Shown: piece by piece, positions 53,353 through 62,659 of the stretch
How the letters are laid out: each line of letters opens with the position of its first letter
How positions within the stretch are numbered: position 1 is the stretch's first letter
Origin: Streptomyces sp. NBC_01232
Lineage (GTDB): Bacteria; Actinomycetota; Actinomycetes; Streptomycetales; Streptomycetaceae
Length of the DNA stretch: 64,000 nucleotides
Direction: 5' to 3'
Assembly: GCF_035989885.1 (NCBI RefSeq)
Contig: NZ_CP108518.1
Location: 2,236,501-2,300,500 of the forward strand
Notes under the pieces: model-generated
The model's input: only the letters and a program-made list of their open reading frames with translations
What the model was told of the DNA's origin: nothing
Databases searched by the model: none
Made by a program: the position numbers and the translations under genes

Positions 53353-55959
53353 GTGATCCGTACCGCCGCCCTCGACGCCCTGCCCGTGAGGGAGGCCGTG
53401 CCCGCGCTCGTCTCGGCGCTGGACGGCCACGGCACCGCCGTGCTGTGCGCCCCGCCCGGCACCGGCAAGACCACGCTGGTGCCGCTGGTGCTGGCCGGGC
53501 TGGTGGGCGGGGGACCGCGGCGCCGGGTGGTCGTCGCCGAGCCCCGGCGGATCGCCGCCCGGGCCGCGGCACGCCGGATGGCCTGGCTGCTGGGTGAGCA
53601 GGCCGGCGCGGCGGTGGGCTTCACCGTGCGCGGGGAACGCGTGGCCGGCCCGGACACCGTGGTGGAGGTGGTGACCACCGGAGTGCTGCTCCAGCGCCTC
53701 CAGCGCGACCAGGAGCTGTCCGGGGTGGACGTGGTCGTCCTGGACGAGTGCCACGAGCGTCACCTGGACGCCGACACGGTCGCAGCCTTCCTCCTCGACG
53801 TACGCGAGACCCTGCGCCCGGAGCTGCGACTGGTGGCGGCCTCGGCGACGACGGACGCCGCCGGCTGGGCGCGGGTGCTCGGCGGCGCGCCGGTGGTGGA
53901 GGCCGCGGGGGTCTCGTACCCCGTGGAGACGGTCTGGGCCCCGCCGGCCCGGCCGGTGCGGCCCCCGCACGGGATGCGGGTGGATCCGGCGCAGCTGACG
54001 CACGTGGCCTCGGTGGTGCGCCGGGCGCTGGCGGAACGGGGCGGCGACGTGCTGTGCTTCCTGCCCGGTGTCGGTGAGATCGCCCGCGTCGCCGGGCAGC
54101 TCGGCGGGGTGGACGCGGAGGTCCTCCAGATCCACGGCCGGGCCCCGGCGGCCGTCCAGGACGCGGCGCTCTCCGTCGCCGGTCACCGCAGGGTGATCCT
54201 GTCCACCGCCGTGGCGGAGTCGAGCCTGACCGTCCCCGGGGTGCGCGTGGTGGTGGACTCCGGGCTGGCCCGCGAACCCCGGGTCGATCACGCGCGGGGG
54301 CTGGGCGCGCTGGCGACCGTACGGGCGTCCCGCGCGGCCGGGCGCCAGCGGGCGGGCCGGGCCGGGCGCGAGGCTCCGGGCACGGTGTACCGCTGCTGGG
54401 CCGAGGCGGAGGACGGCCGCCTGGCCGCGTTCCCCTCGCCGGAGATCCGCATCGCCGACCTGGCGCAGTTCGCCCTGCAGACCGCCTGCTGGGGGGACCC
54501 GGACGCGGCCGGGCTGGCCCTGCTGGACCCTCCGCCGGCCGGGGCCATGGCCGCGGCGCGGGAGGTGCTGCTGGCCGTCGGCGCGGTGTCCCCGGCCGGC
54601 GGGGTGACCCCGCGCGGACAGCGGATGGCCCGGCTCGGGCTGCACCCGCGGCTGGCCCGGGCCCTGCTGGACGGCTCCGCCGCGCTCGGCGCCCGCCGGG
54701 CGGCGGAAGTGGTGGCCCTGATCGGAGAGGAGCCGCCGAGGGAGTACGGGGACGACCTGGCGGGCGCCTGGCGGCGAGCCCGGGCGGGCGGCGACGCCTA
54801 CGCGGCCCGCTGGCGCACGGAGGTCCGCCGCCTGGAACGAGCCGTCGCCGTACGCGACCCTGCGGGGGCTCCGCACCCGGTCCCCCGCGCCCCGGACTCC
54901 GGCGGGGCCGAAGAATCAGCCTCGCCGGCGTTTGAGGCGCGGGGTCCGGGGCGGAGCCCCGGCAGCGGTGCCGCACCCGACGATGCCGCGGCAGGCTTGG
55001 TCGCCGCCCTGGCCTTCCCCGAGCGGGTGGCGAAGGCCAGGGGCGAAGGCGCCGTCCTGATGGCCAACGGCACCGCGGCCGAGCTCGGCGACGGCTCGCA
55101 GCTGCGCAGCGCACCCTGGCTGGCCGTGGCCGTCGCCGACCGGCCCCCGCATTCCGCGTCCGCCCGGGTCCGGCTCGGCGCCGTCATCGACGAGGACACC
55201 GCCCTCGCCGCAGCCGCCCATCTGCGGACCGAGGGCGAAGAGGTGCGCTGGGAGGACGGCGACCTCGTCGCCCGCGCCGCGGAGCGGCTCGGTGCGATCG
55301 AGCTGGCCGTACGCCCCCTGCGCAGCCCCGATCCCGCCCTCGTACGGGACGCCCTGCTCGACGGGCTGCGCGCCGAGGGCCTCGGTCTGCTGCGCTGGTC
55401 CCCGGACGCGCTGGCGCTCCGGGACCGCCTCGGCTTCCTGCACCGGACGCTCGGCGGCGCCTGGCCGGACGTGGCGCAGGACCGGGCGCTGGTGGAGCGC
55501 GCGGACGACTGGCTGGAGCCCGAGCTGTCCCGGGCGCGTCGCCGCGGCGACCTCGGGCGGATCGATGCCGGGCAGGCCCTGAACCGGCTGCTGCCTTGGG
55601 CCACCGGGGAGGCCGTGCGGCTCGACGAGCTGGCTCCGGAGCGCCTGGAGGTGCCCAGCGGGTCGCGGATCCGGCTGGACTACTCCGCCGAGCACGGCCA
55701 GCCGGTGCTCGCGGTGAAGCTGCAGGAGCTGTTCGGGCTGGCCGAGACCCCGCGGGTGGCGGGCGTACCGGTGCTGGTGCACCTGCTGTCACCGGCCGGC
55801 CGGCCCGCGGCCGTCACCGCGGACCTCGCCTCCTTCTGGCAGGGCGGCTACCGGGCCGTCCGCGCGGAGCTGCGCGGACGCTACCCGAAGCACCCCTGGC
55901 CGGAGGACCCGGCCACCGCCGAGCCCACCCGCCACACCAACGCCCGGCTCAGGCGCTGA
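53353..55959 (+). CDS. hrpB: ATP-dependent RNA helicase HrpB
   Basis: HrpB is a DEAH-box helicase of bacteria with no firmly known substrate. The 868-residue protein has Walker A CAPPGTGKTT (32-41), DECH (131-134), SATTDA motif III, a C-terminal lobe with STAVAESSLTVPG and GRAGREAPGTVYR, and the HrpB-specific C-terminal domain (SGSRIRLDYSAEHGQPVLAVKLQELFGLAETPR). Residues about 522-538 (SASPAFEARGPGRSPGS) are the in-frame translation of a dispersed GC-rich repeat. GTG 53353 starts one base after the preceding stop codon. Confidence 0.93.
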   Translation: MIRTAALDALPVREAVPALVSALDGHGTAVLCAPPGTGKTTLVPLVLAGLVGGGPRRRVVVAEPRRIAARAAARRMAWLLGEQAGAAVGFTVRGERVAGPDTVVEVVTTGVLLQRLQRDQELSGVDVVVLDECHERHLDADTVAAFLLDVRETLRPELRLVAASATTDAAGWARVLGGAPVVEAAGVSYPVETVWAPPARPVRPPHGMRVDPAQLTHVASVVRRALAERGGDVLCFLPGVGEIARVAGQLGGVDAEVLQIHGRAPAAVQDAALSVAGHRRVILSTAVAESSLTVPGVRVVVDSGLAREPRVDHARGLGALATVRASRAAGRQRAGRAGREAPGTVYRCWAEAEDGRLAAFPSPEIRIADLAQFALQTACWGDPDAAGLALLDPPPAGAMAAAREVLLAVGAVSPAGGVTPRGQRMARLGLHPRLARALLDGSAALGARRAAEVVALIGEEPPREYGDDLAGAWRRARAGGDAYAARWRTEVRRLERAVAVRDPAGAPHPVPRAPDSGGAEESASPAFEARGPGRSPGSGAAPDDAAAGLVAALAFPERVAKARGEGAVLMANGTAAELGDGSQLRSAPWLAVAVADRPPHSASARVRLGAVIDEDTALAAAAHLRTEGEEVRWEDGDLVARAAERLGAIELAVRPLRSPDPALVRDALLDGLRAEGLGLLRWSPDALALRDRLGFLHRTLGGAWPDVAQDRALVERADDWLEPELSRARRRGDLGRIDAGQALNRLLPWATGEAVRLDELAPERLEVPSGSRIRLDYSAEHGQPVLAVKLQELFGLAETPRVAGVPVLVHLLSPAGRPAAVTADLASFWQGGYRAVRAELRGRYPKHPWPEDPATAEPTRHTNARLRR
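54917..54962 (+). repeat. dispersed GC-rich repeat inserted in frame in hrpB
   Basis: The sequence contains CGCCGGCGTTTGAGGCGCGG, identical to the copy at 12471-12490, followed by GTCCGGGGCGGAGCCCCGG with its own inverted repeat. The frame of the helicase is preserved through it. Confidence 0.8.
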
Positions 55960-56941
55960 CCCCGTCCGTCTGCGCGGCGCCCGCCTCCCGTACGCGGCGG
56001 CCGCGGGCCTCCAGCCACAGGGCCGCGCCGAGCAGGACGAGCCCGCCGGCGGCCAGGCCGATCGGTGCGTAGGTGTGCAGGGCGAGGACCTTCGTACGGT
56101 TCGCCCTGACGAGGTCGACCGTGTAGTCCGAGTAGTCCTCGCGCATCGTGACGTGCCCGGCGAAGGCGGTGAGCTTGCCGTCGGGGCCGCCGGCCGCGAT
56201 GCCGCCGCGCATCTCCTGCTGGATGTCCTGCTCCGCGTTGACGGGGGCACCGGTCACCGGGTCGACCCAGAACCTCGCTTTGACCGTGTACCAGAGGGTG
56301 GTGCCGGTGGCCGCCTCGATCGTCGACGGGTCGATGCCCTCGATCGGCATCTTCTTGGGCATGGCGACCTTGGTCCACGGGACGGTCTGCTCGAAGTAGT
56401 AGACGTCCATGCCCTTGAACGTGCGCGGTCCGACGTAGTGGATCGGCGAGGAGGTACGGGTCTGCGCGTCGAAGTACAGGTAGTCGCGCGGCTCGGTGAA
56501 GAAGGGCCACTTGAACTCGATGCCCTCGCGCTTGACGGGGTCCCCGTCGACCATCTCCCCGGTGGCGTGGACCGGGTCCTGGGTGTGCGCGTCGAAGATG
56601 TAGCGCTCGGGTATCTGGGAGACCATCTTCCCGTCCGGGCCGATGATGTAGGACAGCGTGTCCCAGACGACGACGTCCTTGCCCGCGCTCGCCTCGATCT
56701 CCTTCGACGCCTCGACGTTGCCCTTGAGGGTCTGGACGATGGTGACCTTGTCGACCTTCTTGGGCTGCATGCCGCCGGTGTAGTCGAGGAGCGTCGCGTC
56801 CTTCGCCTCCAGGACCATCTCCTGGTACTGGTTCGGCGGGATCTTGGCGAGGCGGGGGTACGCGTACCAGCGCAGCAGCGGTGCGAGGGCTGCGCAGAAC
56901 ACGGCAAGGGCCAGCAGGACAAGGCTCGCTCTGCGTCGCAC
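55949..56941 (-). CDS. DUF3068 membrane-anchored exported protein
   Basis: A 330-residue protein of the DUF3068 family, common in actinobacteria (PorA-like family). An N-terminal helix (5-22) and a C-terminal helix (about 289-312, YAPIGLAAGGLVLLGAALWL) flank a large extracytoplasmic domain with NQYQEMVLEAKDATLLDYTGGMQPKKV and WPFFTEPRDYLYFDAQTRTSSPIHYVG. GTG 56941 has GAGGAGGG upstream. It follows the tiny SPW_0924-type gene by 14 bp and overlaps hrpB convergently by 11 bp. Function unknown. Confidence 0.87.
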   Translation of the reverse strand: MRRRASLVLLALAVFCAALAPLLRWYAYPRLAKIPPNQYQEMVLEAKDATLLDYTGGMQPKKVDKVTIVQTLKGNVEASKEIEASAGKDVVVWDTLSYIIGPDGKMVSQIPERYIFDAHTQDPVHATGEMVDGDPVKREGIEFKWPFFTEPRDYLYFDAQTRTSSPIHYVGPRTFKGMDVYYFEQTVPWTKVAMPKKMPIEGIDPSTIEAATGTTLWYTVKARFWVDPVTGAPVNAEQDIQQEMRGGIAAGGPDGKLTAFAGHVTMREDYSDYTVDLVRANRTKVLALHTYAPIGLAAGGLVLLGAALWLEARGRRVREAGAAQTDGVSA

Positions 56942-56955
56942 GGCCGGGCCCTCCT

Positions 56956-57096
56956 CTACTTTCCGGGCGCGGGGGGCGCGGTGGTGAGCAGGGGCTTGGG
57001 TGAGGTCTCGCCTTCGGGCACCCCGAACGCCGTGATGGCGAACACGAGGGCCAGCGCGGCCGCGAGGCCGATGGCGGCGGCGACGAATGCGCGCAT
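56956..57096 (-). CDS. SPW_0924-family small protein
   Basis: A 46-residue protein, MRAFVAAAIGLAAALALVFA... with one hydrophobic helix (4-24) and a polar tail ending PLLTTAPPAPGK. It matches the SPW_0924 family of very short Streptomyces proteins as I recall it. GGAG lies 8 nt before ATG 57096. It ends 14 bp before the DUF3068 gene on the same strand, so the two form an operon. Probably a small membrane or exported protein; function unknown. Confidence 0.8.
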   Translation of the reverse strand: MRAFVAAAIGLAAALALVFAITAFGVPEGETSPKPLLTTAPPAPGK

Positions 57097-57362
57097 GCCG
57101 GGGCTCCGAAATCTGATGAGGCGTCAGAGAGGGGGCACCGTAGCAACGCGGAGGCGAGATGAGAACCGTTCAGGCCATGGATCACGACCGGCCGACCGGG
57201 GGCCGTCGACCGGGGCCGCCGGCCCGCCTCGCCACCACCGGGGAGAGCCGGACCCTGGAGGCACCGCGCACCTCGGCACCAGGGCAGCACGCCCGAAATC
57301 CACGACAGCGTCCTGCGGAGGACAAGAGTGGTGGAGAACCGGGCCACAGAGCTCCATGACCG

Positions 57363-58655
57363 TCAGGAATGGCCACGGGTTTGCGCCGGGGCGGGGGCGG
57401 ACGCCGAAGGAGTGGCGGACGTCGGGGCCGGAGTGGGCCTCGGAGTGCGGGACGGGCCCGACGTCGCGGTGGGAGTCGGCGTCGGGCTCGGGGTGGGCGT
57501 CCGGGTCGGGTCCGGCGTGGGGGTGGGGCTCGGAGTGGGCGTGGGGGTGGGCGTGGGGGTGGGCGTCGGGCTCGGCGTTGGCTTCGGGTCCGGCGTCGGC
57601 GTCGGCGTGGGCGTGGGCGTGGGAGTCGGCTTCGGGTCCGGCGTCGGGGTCGGGGTCGGGGTCGGCGTGGGCGTCGGGACCGGGGTGGGCGTCGGCTTCG
57701 GGGTCGGCATGGGGGTCGGAGTCGGAGTCGGTGTGGGCCTCGGCGTGGGCTTCGCGCCCGTACCCGTGCCCGCGCCTGTGCCCGTACCGCCCTGGTCCGG
57801 GATCTCGTGCGTCCCCTTCAGGTAGTACGTGAACCAGGACCGCACCGTCCGCAGGTACTCCGTGGAGCGGTTGTAGGAGAGCACGGCCCGGTCCAGGTCC
57901 GCCTCCACCCGCAGGTCCCGGGTGCCCGCGCACAGGTAACGCCCGGCCGCCAGCGCCGCGTCGTGCACGTTGTTCGGGTTGCGCCGGCCGTCGCCGTCCG
58001 CGTCCTGGCCCCACGACGCCCACGTGGAGGGGATGAACTGCATCGGCCCGACCGCCCGGTCGTACCGCGAGTCCCCGTCGTAGGCCCCGCCGTCGGTGTC
58101 CGGGATGTTCGCGAAGCCGTTGCCGTCGAGCACGGGCCCGAGGATCGGCCGCAGGGTGGTCCCGGCCGCGTCGACCCGGCCGCCGCGCGCCTGCCCGGAC
58201 TCCACCTTGCCGATCGCCGCGAGGAGTTGCCAGCGCAACCCGCAGCCGGGGTCGCTCTGCCCGACCTTCTTCTCCGCGCCCAGGTACGCCGCGAGCACGC
58301 TCGCCGGTATCCCCTGCGCCCCTGCCCCTGCTCCGGCGCCGGCTCCGGTACCGGCCGCCGCCGCCGCGGCCTCCGTCGCCGTCGGCGCCGGTGCCGGCTG
58401 CCCCTCGTCCGCCAGTACCACCTCCGGCGGCTGCGGGCTCAGCAGCGGCGGGAGTTCGGTGAAGTAGGCGGAGTCCCCGCCGGCCGTGTCCGCGTCCCGC
58501 GGCGGCTGCGCGCCGTGCTCCCCGGCTGCGGAGAGCCGGTCGGTGCTCCCGCCCGCCGGGCCCTGGGATCCGGTCACCGCGGCGACCACCAGAGCGCAGA
58601 CCAGCGCGGCTGTCGTTCCCCTGCGCAGCCTGCGTCCGAATATTCGAGCCGACAT
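57363..58655 (-). CDS. secreted lytic transglycosylase with Pro-Thr tail
   Basis: A 430-residue exported muramidase-like enzyme that cleaves peptidoglycan glycan strands. A signal/anchor segment (12-30) and an Ala/Gly-rich linker precede the SLT-type catalytic domain (about 115-285) with the catalytic E152 in [20 protein letters not shown] and [13 protein letters not shown]. The last ~125 residues are an almost pure PT/PTP/DP repeat, a wall-spanning spacer. ATG 58655 is chosen because it gives a normal signal peptide. The repeat DNA (57400-57790) is GTGGGC/GTCGGC-rich. Confidence 0.9.
   Translation of the reverse strand: MSARIFGRRLRRGTTAALVCALVVAAVTGSQGPAGGSTDRLSAAGEHGAQPPRDADTAGGDSAYFTELPPLLSPQPPEVVLADEGQPAPAPTATEAAAAAAGTGAGAGAGAGAQGIPASVLAAYLGAEKKVGQSDPGCGLRWQLLAAIGKVESGQARGGRVDAAGTTLRPILGPVLDGNGFANIPDTDGGAYDGDSRYDRAVGPMQFIPSTWASWGQDADGDGRRNPNNVHDAALAAGRYLCAGTRDLRVEADLDRAVLSYNRSTEYLRTVRSWFTYYLKGTHEIPDQGGTGTGAGTGTGAKPTPRPTPTPTPTPMPTPKPTPTPVPTPTPTPTPTPTPDPKPTPTPTPTPTPTPDPKPTPSPTPTPTPTPTPTPSPTPTPDPTRTPTPSPTPTPTATSGPSRTPRPTPAPTSATPSASAPAPAQTRGHS
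57400..57790. repeat. GTGGGC/GTCGGC low-complexity repeat (Pro-Thr coding)
   Basis: Long runs of hexamers such as GTGGGC, GTCGGC and GTCGGG encode the Pro-Thr tail of the transglycosylase on the minus strand. The plus strand is open too (Gly-Val-rich) but is not a gene. Confidence 0.85.
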
Positions 58656-58838
58656 GAGCCGGACCCCTCCCCCTCGACGTCCGCGTGACCCTACGTCAGC
58701 TCCCTGCACACAGCACGCATGGTGCGCCGGAATTCACCACATCCCCACGTCCCGAGGCAGGTCACGCATACTGTCTGGACCCTTCGGGAGCATTGGCCCG
58801 AAGGAGGAACGCCCACGGGAACATGCAGGAGAGGTGCC

Positions 58839-59705
58839 ATGCCGTTCACTCTCAGCCACGCGGCCGCCGTACTTCCGGCCATCCGCCGGACCGGGCGTGC
58901 GCGGGGCCCTCTCGTCGCCTCGGCGCTCGTCCTCGGATCGTTCGCCCCGGACACGTTCTACTTCACGGACGCGATCGTCGAAGGCGTCATGAAGTACGGG
59001 ACGTTCACGCATTCACTGCCGGGGATCTTCACCCTGGACGCCCTGCTGACGGCCGTCCTGGTGGGGTTCTGGCTCCTGCTGCGCGAGCCGCTGATCGCGC
59101 TCCTGCCCTCTCGGCAGCGGGGCAGGGTCCATGCCTTCGTGCGGGGTGAGCGGTGGCGCGAGCGTCCCCGGCCGGCGGCGCTCGTGGCCTGGTTCTATGT
59201 CTCGGCGGTCGTCGGCTCCCTCACGCACGTGGTGTGGGACAGCTTCACGCACATCGACCGCTGGGGCACGGACGCGCTGCCGGCGCTCGAAGAGCCGCTC
59301 GCCTTCGGCCTGCCGCTCTACTCCTTCCTGCAGTACGGCACTTCGGCGATCGCGGCGTGCGCACTGCTCTGGTTCACGCTGACCGCGCTGCGCCGGCTCC
59401 CCGCCGGCACCGCCCCCGCGTCCGTGCCGGTGCTCTCCCGCGCGGAGGTCCGGGGCGCGCTCGCCCTGCTCGCGGTGTGCGTGACGGCCGGGATCACGAT
59501 GCGCGTGGTCCGCTTCTTCACCTTCTTCGACCGGATCCGTACACCGCTCGACATCATCCCGACCGTCTGCTTCGGTGCGGGCGGGGGCCTGGCCGTGGCA
59601 CTGCTGGTCTACGGGGTCCTCGTACGGCTTCGGCAGCGCCGCGACCGGACCGGGCGCCCCACGGACGCGGACGAGGAAACGCGGACGCCCGTCCCCACCG
59701 CCTGA
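58839..59705 (+). CDS. DUF4184 integral membrane protein
   Basis: A 288-residue membrane protein with about six helices and the DUF4184 hallmarks: N-terminal MPFTLSHAAAVLPA, LVLGSFAPDTFYF, and GSLTHVVWDSFTHIDRWG with conserved His/Asp residues that could bind metal, as in YdjM-like membrane hydrolases. ATG 58839 follows AGGAGAGG. It is convergent with polA. Function unknown. Confidence 0.87.
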   Translation: MPFTLSHAAAVLPAIRRTGRARGPLVASALVLGSFAPDTFYFTDAIVEGVMKYGTFTHSLPGIFTLDALLTAVLVGFWLLLREPLIALLPSRQRGRVHAFVRGERWRERPRPAALVAWFYVSAVVGSLTHVVWDSFTHIDRWGTDALPALEEPLAFGLPLYSFLQYGTSAIAACALLWFTLTALRRLPAGTAPASVPVLSRAEVRGALALLAVCVTAGITMRVVRFFTFFDRIRTPLDIIPTVCFGAGGGLAVALLVYGVLVRLRQRRDRTGRPTDADEETRTPVPTA

Positions 59706-59718
59706 GCGGGGACGGGCG
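59686..59718. terminator. bidirectional terminator between DUF4184 and polA
   Basis: CGCCCGTCCCC (59686-59696) pairs perfectly with GGGGACGGGCG (59708-59718). The stem straddles the DUF4184 stop codon and lies 20 bp beyond the polA stop codon on the other strand. Confidence 0.85.
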
Positions 59719-59738
59719 CCGGCTGTGCCGTACGGGGA

Positions 59739-62459
59739 TCAGTGCGCGGCGGACTCCCAGTCCCGGCCGACGCCCACCGACACGTCCAGCGCGGCCCGCA
59801 GCTCCACGGCGGCGCCCATCTCGCGGCGCACCAGCTCCTCGACCTGATCGCGCTCGCCCGGGGCGATCTCCAGCACGATTTCGTCGTGGACCTGGAGCAG
59901 CATCCGCGAGCGCAGGCCGGCCCCGGTGATCGCCTTGTCCACGCGCAGCATCGCGACCTTCACGATGTCGGCGGCGGTGCCCTGGATCGGGGCGTTGAGC
60001 GCCATCCGCTCGGCGGCCTCGCGGCGCTGGCGGTTGTCGCTGTTGAGGTCGGGCAGGTACCGGCGGCGGCCGAAGATCGTCGCCGTGTATCCGGTGGCGC
60101 GGGCCTCGTCGACGACCCGGCCGAGGTAGTCGCGGACCCCGCCGAACCGCTCGAAGAAGGTCTCCATCAGGCCGCGCGCCTCGGCGGGCTCGATGTTCAG
60201 CTGCTGGGCGAGACCGAAGGCGGAGAGCCCGTAGGCGAGTCCGTAGGACATGGCCTTGATCTTGCGGCGCATCTCGGCGTCGACCGCGGACCGCTCCACG
60301 CCGAACACCTGGGAGGCGACGGTGGTGTGCAGGTCCTCGCCGGTCGCGAAGGCCTCGATCAGGCCCTCGTCCTCGGAGAGGTGGGCCATGACGCGCAGCT
60401 CGATCTGGCTGTAGTCGGCCGTCATGAGGGATTCGAAGCCCTCGCCGACGACGAAGCCGCGGCGGATGGCGCGGCCCTCGTCGGTGCGCACCGGCACGTT
60501 CTGCAGGTTGGGGTCGGTGGAGGACAGCCGGCCGGTCGCGGCGACGGTCTGGCTGAAGCTGGTGTGGACCCGGCCGTCGGCGGCGATGGTCTTGACCAGG
60601 CCCTCGACGGTGACGCGCAGCTTGGCCTGCTCCCGGTGCCGGAGCATGATCACCGGGAGTTCGTGGTCGGTCTGCGTGGCGAGCCAGGCCAGCGCGTCCG
60701 CGTCCGTGGTGTAACCGGTCTTGGTCTTCTTCGTCTTCGGCAGGTCCAGCTCGCCGAAGAAGACCTCCTGGAGCTGCTTGGGCGAGCCGAGGTTGAACTC
60801 GTGGCCGACGGTGGCGTGCGCCTCCTTCACGGCCTGCTGCACCGCTCCCGCGAACTGCTGCTCCATGGCCTCCAGGTGGTCCCGGTCGGCGGCGATGCCG
60901 GACCGCTCCATCCGGGCGAGGAGCTCGGAGGTCGGCAGCTCCATGTCGTGGAGCAGCTCCGCGGCGCCGACCTCGTCGAGCTTGTCGGTGAAGGCGTCGC
61001 CCAGGTCCAGGACCGCGCGGGCCTGCGCCATCAGGGCCTCGGCCTCGGCGGTCTCGTCGGCGCCGAAGGCCAGCTGGCCGTCGGCGGCGGCGGGCGCCAG
61101 CTCGCGGTGCAGGTACTCCATGGACAGGGCGTCCAGGGCGAAGGACCGACGGCCCGGCTTGACCAGGTAGGCGGCGAGCGCGGTGTCCATGGCGACACCG
61201 GCGAGGGTCCAGCCGTGCTCGGGGAAGACCCGCATCAGGCCCTTGGCGTTGTGCACGACCTTGGGCTTCGCCGCATCGGCGGCCCAGGCCGCGAAGGCCC
61301 GCTCGTCCGCCTCGTCCAGCTCGGCGGGCGTGAACCAGGCGGCGGCGCCCCCGGCCGCGGCCAGCGCGATCTCGGTGACATTGCCCTGGCCCAGCGCCCA
61401 GCTGTCGACGGTCGAGATGCCCAGCGGGCCGCCCGCGTGGCTCTCCAGCCACGGCGCCAGCTCGCCCGTGCCCAGCACCGACGCGTCCAGCTCCACCCCG
61501 GCCGCCGGAGCCGGGGCCTCCTCCACCGCAGCGCCCGGGTCCACGGCCAGCAGCCGCTCCCGCAGCGAGGCGTTGCGGATCTCCAGCACGTCCAGCACGC
61601 CGAGCATGGCGGTCCGGTCGTACGGGGCGCGGACCAGGTCGGCCGGGGCCTTGGGCAGCTCCACGTCCTTGACCATCTCGGTCAGGACCCGGTTGAGCTT
61701 GACGGCCTCCAGGTGGTCCCGGAAGTTCTGCCCGGCCTTGCCCTTGACCTCCTCGGCGCGCTCCACGAGCTCCGCGAACGACCCGAACTGGGTGATCCAC
61801 TTGGCCGCGGTCTTCTCGCCGACGCCGGGGATGCCCGGCAGGTTGTCGGACGGGTCGCCGCGCAGCGCCGCGAAGTCCGGGTACTGCTGCGGGGTGAGCC
61901 CGTACTTCTCCTCGACCTTCTCCGGGGTGAACCGGGTCAGCTCGGAGACGCCCTTGGTGGGGTAGAGCACGGTGGTGCGCTCGGACACGAGCTGGAAGGA
62001 GTCACGGTCACCGGTGACGATCAGCACGTCGAAGCCGGCCGCCTCCGCCTGCGTCGCCAGCGTCGCGATCACGTCGTCGGCCTCGAAGCCGTCGACCGCG
62101 AACCGCGGCACGTGCATGGTGTCGAGCAGCTCGCCGATCAGCTCGACCTGCCCCTTGAACTCGTCGGGGGTCTTGGAGCGGTTCGCCTTGTACTCGGGGA
62201 ACTCCGTCGAGCGCCACGTCTTGCGGGAGACGTCGAACGCCACCGCGAAGTGCGTAGGAGCCTCGTCGCGCAGCGTGTTCGCCAGCATCGACGCGAAGCC
62301 GTAGATGGCGTTGGTCGGCTGCCCCGTCGCGGTCGTGAAGTTCTCCGCGGGCAGCGCGAAGAACGCCCGGTAGGCCAGGGAGTGCCCGTCCATGAGCATC
62401 AGGCGGGGACGGTCCGCTGCGGGCGGCTGGTCGGTCTTCTTCGCTGATGAATCTGCCAC
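59739..62459 (-). CDS. polA: DNA polymerase I
   Basis: PolA fills gaps in excision repair and processes Okazaki fragments. The 906-residue protein has a 5'-nuclease domain (LMLMDGHSLAYRAFFALP, FEADDVIATLA, VTGDRDSFQLV), a proofreading-fold domain lacking the DxE motif (ISTVDSWALG), and the polymerase domain with motif A MTADYSQIELRVMAHLS, motif B RRKIKAMSYGLAYGLSAFGL and motif C QVHDEIVLE. GTG 62459 follows TAGGAT by 7 nt: leaderless, under a damage-type promoter. Confidence 0.97.
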   Translation of the reverse strand: MADSSAKKTDQPPAADRPRLMLMDGHSLAYRAFFALPAENFTTATGQPTNAIYGFASMLANTLRDEAPTHFAVAFDVSRKTWRSTEFPEYKANRSKTPDEFKGQVELIGELLDTMHVPRFAVDGFEADDVIATLATQAEAAGFDVLIVTGDRDSFQLVSERTTVLYPTKGVSELTRFTPEKVEEKYGLTPQQYPDFAALRGDPSDNLPGIPGVGEKTAAKWITQFGSFAELVERAEEVKGKAGQNFRDHLEAVKLNRVLTEMVKDVELPKAPADLVRAPYDRTAMLGVLDVLEIRNASLRERLLAVDPGAAVEEAPAPAAGVELDASVLGTGELAPWLESHAGGPLGISTVDSWALGQGNVTEIALAAAGGAAAWFTPAELDEADERAFAAWAADAAKPKVVHNAKGLMRVFPEHGWTLAGVAMDTALAAYLVKPGRRSFALDALSMEYLHRELAPAAADGQLAFGADETAEAEALMAQARAVLDLGDAFTDKLDEVGAAELLHDMELPTSELLARMERSGIAADRDHLEAMEQQFAGAVQQAVKEAHATVGHEFNLGSPKQLQEVFFGELDLPKTKKTKTGYTTDADALAWLATQTDHELPVIMLRHREQAKLRVTVEGLVKTIAADGRVHTSFSQTVAATGRLSSTDPNLQNVPVRTDEGRAIRRGFVVGEGFESLMTADYSQIELRVMAHLSEDEGLIEAFATGEDLHTTVASQVFGVERSAVDAEMRRKIKAMSYGLAYGLSAFGLAQQLNIEPAEARGLMETFFERFGGVRDYLGRVVDEARATGYTATIFGRRRYLPDLNSDNRQRREAAERMALNAPIQGTAADIVKVAMLRVDKAITGAGLRSRMLLQVHDEIVLEIAPGERDQVEELVRREMGAAVELRAALDVSVGVGRDWESAAH

Positions 62460-62466
62460 GCCCCCG

Positions 62467-62489
62467 ATCCTAGGCGCCCCCACCGACAA
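62467..62489 (-). promoter_or_regulatory. RecA-independent damage-type promoter of polA
   Basis: On the minus strand TTGTCGGTG (62489-62481), 8 nt and TAGGAT (62472-62467) match TTGTCRGTG-N8-TANNNT exactly. The spacer is nearly identical to that of the SNF2-SWIM promoter (GGGGCGCC against GTCGCGCC). Confidence 0.85.
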
Positions 62490-62659
62490 TTCCGGCCCGT
62501 CGCCTCCCCCGGCGCATCCGCCCCACCGGACGCCCCCGGCGCACCCGGCCGGGGCGCGATGAGCACCGGACCGCCCTCCCCGGATTCCGTGGTCCGTGCA
62601 AGGATCGAAGGACGCGGCCACACGTGCTGCACATGTACGTACGCTCGAAGGGGAGCGCG

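Noticed and set aside
57400..57790. Regular repeats considered as CRISPR
   Set aside because: The units are 6-12 bp, contiguous, without spacers, and code for a Pro-Thr tail; no cas genes are nearby.
57328..57825. Gly-Val repeat open frame on the plus strand
   Set aside because: It is the shadow of the Pro-Thr tail of the lytic transglycosylase on the other strand.
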